A DNA stretch of 38,873 nt from DTU024 sp964518875 (GTDB taxonomy: Bacteria; Bacillota; Clostridia; Christensenellales; Aristaeellaceae). The position numbers were made by a program, and so were the translations under genes. The stretch covers positions 1-38,873 of the forward strand of contig CAZFHI010000019.1 of assembly GCA_964518875.1 (NCBI GenBank). Direction: 5' to 3'. Below, one piece after another: positions 33,212 through 38,873 of this stretch. Within the stretch, counting starts at the first letter, position 1. Each line of letters starts with the position of its first letter. Below the pieces are notes generated by a model. It had not been told where the DNA came from. It ran no database searches and saw only the letters and a program-made list of their open reading frames with translations.

Positions 33212-33326
33212 TCAGTATAAATTAGAATTTTTTAATGAGGACGATTTTATAGCTTTCTTAGTAGAATATGTAAGTGAATCACAATCTTTTTGCTATCAGT
33301 ATGAATTAAGCCTTTATAAAGATTAA
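33207..33326 (+). other. Open +1-frame segment after rnhA
   Basis: From the last rnhA codons the +1 frame stays open for 39 codons and ends in TAA. It reads like protein (segments such as YKLEFFNEDD and FIAFLVEYVSES), with mixed charged and aromatic residues. There is no ATG with a ribosome site; the nearest in-frame candidate is a TTG inside rnhA at 33174. It could be the remains of a C-terminal extension after a one-base insertion, a product of frameshifting, or chance. Confidence 0.3.
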
Positions 33327-33503
33327 AACTCATATGTATAGAACCTTTTTACGACTGGAATGTTTTGAAATTTTTTTGATGTCTAACATTTAACGAATCA
33401 AATTAAACAATAAGAAAACAAGTGCATTGTTGCAATATTTAACTATCGGCGTTTAGAAAATTAAAGCAGAGGGGGAAATATATAAAATCTTATCTTGAAA
33501 CTG
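33327..33503. other. AT-rich intergenic stretch without a gene
   Basis: No convincing coding frame on either strand. A GAGGGGG motif at about 33469-33475 resembles a ribosome site, but no start codon follows at a normal distance; the frame after it is open for about 35 codons yet lacks ATG, GTG or TTG near the site. The stretch could encode a small RNA ending at the strong hairpin that follows, but no promoter is clear. Confidence 0.4.
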
Positions 33504-33555
33504 AAAGCAATACTATTCGCAAAAGGCATCTTTTACGAATAGTATTGCTTTTTTT
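33504..33555 (+). terminator. Long hairpin with T tract, far from any gene
   Basis: A 16-bp perfect stem starting AAAGCAATACTATTCG, a single C/A mismatch, then five more pairs (AAAAG/CTTTT) and a GCAT loop, followed by a T tract. It is the longest stem in the window, and it lies almost 300 bp after rnhA, the nearest upstream gene. It probably ends the ackA-rnhA transcript or an unannotated RNA. Confidence 0.85.
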
Positions 33556-33573
33556 ATTCCTTCTGCGTATAAT
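33545..33573 (+). promoter_or_regulatory. Candidate promoter for the tyrosine recombinase
   Basis: TTGCTT and TATAAT with a 17-nt spacer, starting in the 3' arm of the long hairpin and including its T tract. The leader before the recombinase gene would be about 235 nt. Between this and the gene (33574-33815) I see no other gene. An AAAACGTTTT palindrome lies at 33795-33804, next to the ribosome site, and shares AAACGTTT with the lexA dyad. Confidence 0.4.
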
Positions 33574-33815
33574 ATGTATGTGGTGAGTTTGCCATGTGTT
33601 ATTATAGCTGTCAACTGCATATGTCTTTGCAAACGGCTCGTTAATTTTTGATACCAGCCTTTGTTTCTAAAAAGAACAATTATCAATGATGAATTTGTTT
33701 ATTTGAATACGCCTTAAAAGTTTTTTGAGAAAATCAATTGAGTTTAAAATCATTTGTTTTTTCAAGACAGGTATTTCTTCATTCGGCAAGCTAAAAAACG
33801 TTTTAAGGAGGGATT

Positions 33816-34919
33816 ATGGTGGCCGTTACCTACCACAAGATTCGTTCTCAAAAATATCATGAAAAGTTAAAGCTTCAGCTTAAAAAGCTGCCGTCTGTTT
33901 GCGGAGATTTTTTTAGAGCTATATCGCAAACTACAAGCCCTTTGACGCGTTTAGCTTATGCATATGATTTAAACTTATTTTTTAGATATTTATGCTCCGA
34001 GCGTGTTTCTTTTGCGAATAGTTCTCCTGAACTTATGACTATAGATGATATAAATAGAATTTCTGCAAGAGATATTGAAAGTTATCAGGAATATTTAATG
34101 TATTATGTAAAAGATGATGAAAAAGAACAAAGCTCCTCCCCTACCTTCGTTCAAAACAATGAATTGGGGATAATGCGTAAGCTTTGTTCTCTGCGATCTT
34201 TTTTTGATTATCTGTTTAAAAATGAGCTTATTTCTTCAAATGTAGCAACGCTTGTTGAACTCCCCAAGAAAAAAAACAAACCTATATTGTTTTTAGACCA
34301 GGATGAGGTGCAGGAACTGATTAGAGTTATCAGTACAGGAGAAGGTCTTTCAAGCAAACAAAAAGCCTATCTTAAGTCTACGCGTGAGCGTGATCTTGCC
34401 ATAATTATATTGTTTTTAGGTACAGGAATTCGTGTAAGCGAGCTTGTAGGGTTGGACATGGATGATTTTAACTTTGAAAAAAATTCTTTTGTAGTAACGC
34501 GAAAAGGCGGAGATCAATCTATACTTTATTATCCGGATGAGGTAAAAACAGCTTTAATTGCTTATATTGAAATAAGAAAAAATATAAAAGCTGAAGAAGG
34601 CAGTGAAAACGCATTATTCTTGTCTTTGCAAAAAAAACGTATGACCGTTCGTGCTGTAGAAAACATGGTAAAAAAGTATGCAAATATTGCAGCGCCATTA
34701 AAGAAAAGAATAAGTCCGCATAAGCTGAGAAGCACATTTGGCACCGCCTTATATCAGGAAACCGGTGATATTTATTTGGTTGCTGATGCGCTTGGGCATT
34801 CCGATGTAAACACAACGCGACGGCATTATGCCGCAATGACGGATCAACGCAAGCGCGAGGCCGCGAAAAGGATACCTATGCCAATGATTCCACATGAAAA
34901 TAACGACAATAAAAAATAA
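33816..34919 (+). CDS. Tyrosine recombinase (XerC/XerD-like)
   Basis: A site-specific recombinase of 367 residues with an N-terminal SAM-like core-binding domain (about 25-140) and a C-terminal catalytic domain. All catalytic residues are present: R206 (GTGIRVSEL), K230 (TRKGG), H302 and R305 (SPHKLRS), H328 (ALGHSD), and Y338 (RRHYAAM). It is longer than XerC/D by about 60 residues, mostly at the N terminus. The ATG comes only three bases after GGAGGG; the GTG next to it would give a better six-base distance. It is paired with lexA, an arrangement common in Clostridia, and no phage or integron genes are near. A chromosome-dimer role is likely but not proven. Confidence 0.88.
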   Translation: MVAVTYHKIRSQKYHEKLKLQLKKLPSVCGDFFRAISQTTSPLTRLAYAYDLNLFFRYLCSERVSFANSSPELMTIDDINRISARDIESYQEYLMYYVKDDEKEQSSSPTFVQNNELGIMRKLCSLRSFFDYLFKNELISSNVATLVELPKKKNKPILFLDQDEVQELIRVISTGEGLSSKQKAYLKSTRERDLAIIILFLGTGIRVSELVGLDMDDFNFEKNSFVVTRKGGDQSILYYPDEVKTALIAYIEIRKNIKAEEGSENALFLSLQKKRMTVRAVENMVKKYANIAAPLKKRISPHKLRSTFGTALYQETGDIYLVADALGHSDVNTTRRHYAAMTDQRKREAAKRIPMPMIPHENNDNKK

Positions 34920-34920
34920 C

Positions 34921-34949
34921 TTTACAAACGTTTGTTTGCATTGTATAAT
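34921..34949 (+). promoter_or_regulatory. lexA promoter with dyad operator
   Basis: TTTACA and TATAAT with a 17-nt spacer. A perfect 12-bp palindrome, ACAAACGTTTGT (34924-34935), covers the end of the -35 box and the start of the spacer. Its position suits LexA autoregulation. It differs from the Bacillus-type box, which has GAAC/GTTC arms. Confidence 0.65.
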
Positions 34950-34979
34950 ATGTACAGTTCAGGTACAAGGAGCTTAAGT

Positions 34980-35027
34980 ATGAAGTCAAAAATATTTATA
35001 TCGGCAATATTATGCAGAATAAAATAA
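34980..35027 (+). CDS. 15-codon upstream ORF overlapping the lexA start
   Basis: ATG through TAA encoding a 15-residue peptide (MKSKIFISAILCRIK), preceded by AAGGAG at the optimal seven-base distance. The frame ends 13 bases inside lexA. The lexA ATG itself has no ribosome site, so ribosomes that read the short ORF are the likely source of LexA translation. The peptide resembles no family that I know. Confidence 0.5.
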   Translation: MKSKIFISAILCRIK

Positions 35028-35653
35028 AAAAATCTAATGGTACTCCAAAGCGCAGACGCGGTGAAACGCGTAAACTTATTTTAGAGTACATCAAAGAATT
35101 CAGCACAAAAAATGGATACCCGCCATCTGTTCGCGAAATATGTTCAGGCGTTGGATTAAAATCAACTTCAACCGTTCACGCGCACCTAAAACGTCTTGAA
35201 GAAAGCGGAGAGCTGCGCCGAAATGCTATGCAGCCTCGTGCAATAGAAATATTAAATTCTGAGCAAAGCGCGAGCAGTAATTTTACAACTATTCCCCTGC
35301 TTGGCGCTGTTGCTGCCGGCTTACCCATTTTCGCAGAAGAAAACCGAACCGAGCAGTTAGAAATACCAGATTTTATGCTCAGCAACGGTGAGCATTTTGC
35401 GCTTAAAGTCAAAGGCGAAAGTATGATAGGCGTAGGCATTATGAATGGAGATACTATTATCGTTCGCAGACAGGTGACAGCAAACAACGGCGATATCGTT
35501 GTTGCGCTTATAGATGATGAAGCGACAGTAAAAAGATTTTATAAAGAAAACGGTCATTTTAGGCTGCAACCAGAAAACCCGGACATGGCTCCAATATATA
35601 CTCCAACAGTAGAGATACTTGGTAAGGTAATATCAGTTTTCAGAGTATTGTAA
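35012..35653 (+). CDS. lexA: LexA repressor
   Basis: Represses DNA-damage genes and cleaves itself when RecA is activated. A winged helix-turn-helix covers about 17-80 (YPPSVREICSGVGLKSTSTVHAHL). The cleavage site is A102-G103 in VAAGLP; the catalytic dyad is S137 in GESM and K174 in ATVKRF. The protein has 213 residues with a basic N-terminal extension (KKSNGTPKRRR) before the usual start, and no ribosome site precedes the ATG. An internal start is unlikely since the next methionine is residue 73, inside the DNA-binding domain. The short upstream ORF probably delivers ribosomes. Confidence 0.95.
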   Translation: MQNKIKKSNGTPKRRRGETRKLILEYIKEFSTKNGYPPSVREICSGVGLKSTSTVHAHLKRLEESGELRRNAMQPRAIEILNSEQSASSNFTTIPLLGAVAAGLPIFAEENRTEQLEIPDFMLSNGEHFALKVKGESMIGVGIMNGDTIIVRRQVTANNGDIVVALIDDEATVKRFYKENGHFRLQPENPDMAPIYTPTVEILGKVISVFRVL

Positions 35654-36008
35654 TAAATAGTATTATATACCCATCAGAGTATTGATAAAGTGTCCATTGG
35701 CGCATTGTCTATGGCGCTTTCTATTAATCGCTTACACTTAAGAAATAAGAAAATCAGAGTAAAACATTGCTAAGCTATGTCCCATGACAACAACACTTCG
35801 CTGGTTTTGCTTACGTTCAAAGGGCTCTGCCCCAGAAACTCATTAATATTGTTTTATCTACAGTATAAAAATTGTATGCTTTCTTTTTAATAAATAATTG
35901 TTTCAAAGCTTAGGATTATATAAAAAATCGCGAAGTAAAATATAATTAAATAAATATGAAGTTTAAAATTTATAATTAGACTAAACAACAGTTTTTTGCA
36001 TTACATTA
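35654..36008. other. Gene-poor stretch after lexA
   Basis: No coding frame is supported. TCAGAGTATTG, the 11 bases at the lexA 3' end, recurs 34 bp later (35640-35650 and 35674-35684). A short GGGC-TCT-GCCC hairpin lies near 35821-35831. The rest is AT-rich with no clear terminator for lexA; its transcript may end at the ppdK terminator, which also works in this direction. Confidence 0.5.
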
Positions 36009-36038
36009 AAACAAGGCACCCTGCAGGGTGCCTTGTTT
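36009..36038. terminator. Terminator of ppdK, probably bidirectional
   Basis: A perfect 30-bp palindrome centred on CTGCAG, with arms beginning AACAAGGCACCC and T-rich flanks on both sides. It lies 22 bases after the ppdK stop on the minus strand and can also stop transcripts coming from lexA. Confidence 0.85.
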
Positions 36039-36059
36039 GTTTAATTTAAATACAAATTG

Positions 36060-38696
36060 TTACTTGGCCATTTTTTCTTTTATCGCCGCTTGCGCTGCTG
36101 CAAGACGCGCAACAGGTACGCGGAACGGAGAGCAAGATACATAGTCAAGTCCGGCATTGTGGCAGAATTCTATCGTAGCAGGATCTCCGCCATGCTCGCC
36201 ACATATGCCCAGCTTAAGATTAGAATTAGTGCTTCTTCCAAGCTTTGCGGCCATTTTAACTAATTTGCCTACGCCGTCAAAGTCAAGACGTGAAAACGGA
36301 TCGAATTCCAAAATGCTATTGTCATAATAAGAATTAAGGAACTTCCCGGCGTCATCACGGCTGAAACCAAATGTCATCTGTGTTAAGTCGTTTGTGCCAA
36401 ATGAGAAGAAGTCTGCTTCTTCAGCAATTTCGTCTGCTGTAACAGCCGCACGTGGTATTTCTATCATTGTGCCGACATGATAATCTATTCTCTCACCGTA
36501 CTCTTCAAATACCTTTTCAGCAGTTTTTGTAACAACATCCTTTACAAACTTAAGCTCTGCCTTGCTGCCTACCAAAGGTATCATAATTTCAGGAACTAAG
36601 TCGTAGCCTTTTTCCTTGTGTACGTTAAGAGCTGCTTGCAACACGGCGCGAGTCTGCATTTCGGCTATTTCAGGATAAGTTACAGCAAGACGGCATCCAC
36701 GATGGCCCATCATTGGGTTGAATTCATGCAGTTCATCAATCTTGTCTTTAATAGCTTCTGCTGTAGTGCCAAGTTCTTTTGCAATAGTTTCAATTTCTTC
36801 CGTCATATTTTTGGAAGGAAGGAATTCATGAAGCGGCGGGTCAAGATAACGCACTGTCATCTGACGGCCTTCAAGCGCCTTGTACATTTCTTCAAAGTCT
36901 TTTTGCTGGAAAGGAAGTATTTTATTAAGCGCTTTACGGCGTTGTTCAGAGTTGTCTGACAGTATCATTTCGCGCATTGCTTTTACACGGTCAGCTTCAA
37001 AGAACATATGCTCGGTACGGCAAAGTCCTACGCCTTCCGCGCCGAAATGCACAGCCTGCTTTGTATCGCGAGGAGTATCAGCGTTAGTGCGCACATGCAG
37101 ACGTCTTGCAGCATCTGCCCAGCTCATAATGCGTCCAAAGTCACCTGATACATCCGCTTCTACTGTAGGAATAATGCCGTCGTAAACTTTGCCTGTGCTG
37201 CCGTCTACGCTTACGGTATCTCCCTCTTTATAAAGCTTATCACCTATACGTACTTCTTTTTTGGCTTCGTTAAGGTGTATTGCCGAGCAACCCACAACTG
37301 CTGCCCTGCCCATGCCGCGTGCAACAACTGCTGCATGGCTTGTCATACCGCCGCGCGCAGTCAACACCGCTTGCGCGAAGTCCATGCCTTCAATATCTTC
37401 AGGTGTAGTCTCGTCGCGAAGAAGTATTACTCTTTCGCCGCGACGGCCAGCTTCCGCGGCCTCTTTAGCTGTAAAGTAAATCTTGCCCGCGCCGGCTCCA
37501 GGTGAAGCAGGAAGACCAGTTGCAATATGCTCTGCCTTTTTTATTGCATTGACATCAAAGGTTGGGTGAAGCAGGCTGTCAAGTTGTTTTGGTTCTACTT
37601 TTAATACCGCTTCTTCTTCTGTAATCATGCCTTCATCAACCAAGTCTACAGCTACCTTTACTGCGGCCTGCGCAGTACGCTTGCCGTTTCTGGTCTGAAG
37701 CAAGAACAATTTGCCTCTCTCTATCGTAAATTCAAGGTCCTGCATGTCGCGATAATGGTTTTCAAGATTGTGAGCTATTTCAGTAAATTGCTTATAGACG
37801 TCCGGCATTGATTCCTTCATGTCTTCAAGCGGATGCGGTGTACGTATTCCTGCAACAACGTCTTCGCCTTGTGCATTCATAAGATATTCACCGTAGATTT
37901 TGTTTTCGCCGGTCGCAGGGTTACGAGTAAAGGCAACGCCTGTACCACAGTCGTCTCCCATGTTGCCAAAAACCATGCTCTGAACATTAACAGCTGTACC
38001 CCAGGTAGAAGGTATGTCATTCATACGGCGGTAATATATGGCGCGCGGGTTGTCCCATGAATGGAAAACAGCCTTTATAGCTTCCATAAGCTGTACTTTA
38101 GGATCCTGAGGGAATTCTTCGTCTATAGCATTTTTGTAAATATTTTTATATTCTGCAACAAGCTTCTTTAAATCTTCAGCATCAAGGCCGGTATCATGTT
38201 TTACGCCCTTTTTTTCTTTTGCAGTTTCAAGCGCGTTGTGGAAAAGCTCTTTGTCGATTCCCATAACTACATCAGAAAACATCTGTATAAAGCGGCGATA
38301 GCTGTCGTAAGCAAATCTCGGGTTATTTGTAAGCTTCGCTACAGCTTCTACTGAAATATCGTTAAGGCCTAAGTTTAAAATAGTATCCATCATGCCAGGC
38401 ATAGAAGCGCGCGCGCCTGAGCGAACTGATACCAGGAAGGGGTTTTCAGGATCGCCGAACTTTTTGCCTGCCTGTTCTTCTACTATATGAAGCGCTTTGT
38501 AGATTTCTTCTTCAATTTCTGGAGCTATAATCTTACCATCTTCATAGTAGCGTGTGCAGGCTTCGGTCGTTACCGTAAATCCGTAAGGCACAGGAAGGCC
38601 GATGTTGGTCATTTCCGCAAGGTTGGCGCCTTTGCCGCCAAGCAGGTTACGCATGGACGCATTGCCTTCTTTGAATAGATACACATATTTTGACAT
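36060..38696 (-). CDS. ppdK: Pyruvate, phosphate dikinase
   Basis: Interconverts pyruvate, ATP and phosphate with phosphoenolpyruvate, AMP and pyrophosphate. The N-terminal ATP-grasp domain contains LGGKGANLAEM, the middle domain holds the phosphorylated histidine in ARGGMTSHAAVVARG (about residue 455), and the C-terminal barrel ends with GICGEHGGDP, whose cysteine is the catalytic acid. The length of 878 residues matches clostridial enzymes. The start has AGGAGG seven to eight bases upstream. It is a single-gene transcript with its own promoter and terminator. In anaerobes it often serves glycolysis with pyrophosphate or gluconeogenesis, so it may feed on the same pyruvate pool as DapA. Confidence 0.97.
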   Translation of the reverse strand: MSKYVYLFKEGNASMRNLLGGKGANLAEMTNIGLPVPYGFTVTTEACTRYYEDGKIIAPEIEEEIYKALHIVEEQAGKKFGDPENPFLVSVRSGARASMPGMMDTILNLGLNDISVEAVAKLTNNPRFAYDSYRRFIQMFSDVVMGIDKELFHNALETAKEKKGVKHDTGLDAEDLKKLVAEYKNIYKNAIDEEFPQDPKVQLMEAIKAVFHSWDNPRAIYYRRMNDIPSTWGTAVNVQSMVFGNMGDDCGTGVAFTRNPATGENKIYGEYLMNAQGEDVVAGIRTPHPLEDMKESMPDVYKQFTEIAHNLENHYRDMQDLEFTIERGKLFLLQTRNGKRTAQAAVKVAVDLVDEGMITEEEAVLKVEPKQLDSLLHPTFDVNAIKKAEHIATGLPASPGAGAGKIYFTAKEAAEAGRRGERVILLRDETTPEDIEGMDFAQAVLTARGGMTSHAAVVARGMGRAAVVGCSAIHLNEAKKEVRIGDKLYKEGDTVSVDGSTGKVYDGIIPTVEADVSGDFGRIMSWADAARRLHVRTNADTPRDTKQAVHFGAEGVGLCRTEHMFFEADRVKAMREMILSDNSEQRRKALNKILPFQQKDFEEMYKALEGRQMTVRYLDPPLHEFLPSKNMTEEIETIAKELGTTAEAIKDKIDELHEFNPMMGHRGCRLAVTYPEIAEMQTRAVLQAALNVHKEKGYDLVPEIMIPLVGSKAELKFVKDVVTKTAEKVFEEYGERIDYHVGTMIEIPRAAVTADEIAEEADFFSFGTNDLTQMTFGFSRDDAGKFLNSYYDNSILEFDPFSRLDFDGVGKLVKMAAKLGRSTNSNLKLGICGEHGGDPATIEFCHNAGLDYVSCSPFRVPVARLAAAQAAIKEKMAK

Positions 38697-38762
38697 GCAT
38701 TTTCCTCCTTAATTGTTGTCAAACGTCATTGCACGGAAAACAAGCATCCGTGGCTACAGATA

Positions 38763-38791
38763 ATTATACACGAAATTTACATTATTTACAA
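38763..38791 (-). promoter_or_regulatory. Promoter of ppdK
   Basis: On the minus strand TTGTAA and TATAAT with a 17-nt spacer, about 65 nt before the start codon. The 53-bp repeat begins 29 nt upstream of the -35 box, the same distance as at panT. Confidence 0.75.
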
Positions 38792-38820
38792 TGAAAAACT
38801 CTTTATGCTTTAACTAAATT

Positions 38821-38873
38821 ATGTAGCTTTACAATAGATGTGAGACTGAAAGCTGAGAAAAAAGCGATCGAGT
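38821..38873 (-). repeat. 53-bp repeat, right copy
   Basis: The perfect partner of bases 2-54, in inverted orientation within the window and in the same orientation relative to the gene it precedes (ppdK). The internal TTGTAAA is shared, but its partner TTTACAA, found at the left edge, is absent here. Confidence 0.9.

Noticed and set aside
33816..34919. Tyrosine recombinase as an integrase of a mobile element
   Set aside because: There are no phage, transposon, relaxase or attachment-site features; pairing with lexA is a common chromosomal arrangement.
1..38873. CRISPR array, toxin-antitoxin or defence cluster
   Set aside because: No regularly spaced repeats, paired small toxin/antitoxin genes or nuclease clusters were found; almost all genes are conserved housekeeping or metabolic genes.

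Overview
The window looks like chromosomal DNA from a Gram-positive anaerobe of the Bacillota, most likely class Clostridia. Four things point there: the gene orders plsX-acpP-rnc-smc-ftsY, rsmD-coaD and rpmE-yqhQ-prmC-prfA; clean sigma-A type promoters with strong Shine-Dalgarno sites; an oxygen-sensitive enzyme set (indolepyruvate:ferredoxin oxidoreductase, two-subunit iron-sulfur fumarase, pyruvate phosphate dikinase, a rubrerythrin relative, acetate kinase); and a moderately low G+C content judged by eye. I cannot name a genus.

Layout. (1) Left edge: promoter, dyad and an ECF transporter S component (probably PanT) overlapping coaX, i.e. pantothenate uptake and its first activation step. 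(2) 1.56-10.2 kb, minus strand: nine tightly packed genes that read as one operon from a single promoter. In transcription order they are a Gfo/Idh/MocA oxidoreductase, a TIM-barrel isomerase-like protein, asd, dapA, dapB, tmcAL, fumarase alpha, fumarase beta and a D,D-carboxypeptidase. The core is the diaminopimelate/lysine branch, with peptidoglycan trimming at the end. (3) 10.3-16.8 kb, plus strand: plsX-acpP-rnc-smc-ftsY (lipid synthesis, RNA processing, chromosome organisation, protein targeting). (4) 16.9-20.9 kb: iorA-iorB-paaK and then a double-ACT protein, a module for aromatic amino-acid catabolism through aryl-acyl-CoA. (5) 20.9-25.3 kb: alr, an unknown membrane protein, rsmD, coaD, a DivIVA-like coiled-coil protein and a membrane-anchored Thr/Ser/Pro-rich protein, closed by a bidirectional terminator. 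(6) 25.4-29.9 kb, minus strand: a rubrerythrin-like protein with degenerate iron ligands, a small P-loop protein, then prfA, prmC, yqhQ and rpmE. (7) 30.0-33.2 kb: tRNA-Gly(CCC) directly upstream of tuf with a structured leader between them, then ackA and rnhA. (8) 33.2-36.0 kb: an AT-rich, gene-poor stretch around a tyrosine recombinase and lexA, the latter preceded by a dyad-bearing promoter and a 15-codon upstream ORF. (9) Right edge: ppdK on the minus strand with its own promoter and terminator.

Most of the window is housekeeping. I see no CRISPR array, phage or insertion sequence, defence island or recognisable riboswitch. The points most worth a second look are: a perfect 53-bp sequence at both window ends, in the same orientation and at the same 29-nt distance from the panT and ppdK -35 boxes; the nested-stem leader between tRNA-Gly and tuf; the lexA upstream ORF; the sugar-oxidoreductase/isomerase pair heading the DAP operon; and the rubrerythrin relative that has lost its ExxH iron-ligand motifs.

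Several starts were moved from the longest reading frame to the one supported by a ribosome binding site: the Gfo/Idh gene, coaD (GTG), the DivIVA-like gene, the P-loop gene, rpmE (TTG), tuf and ackA.
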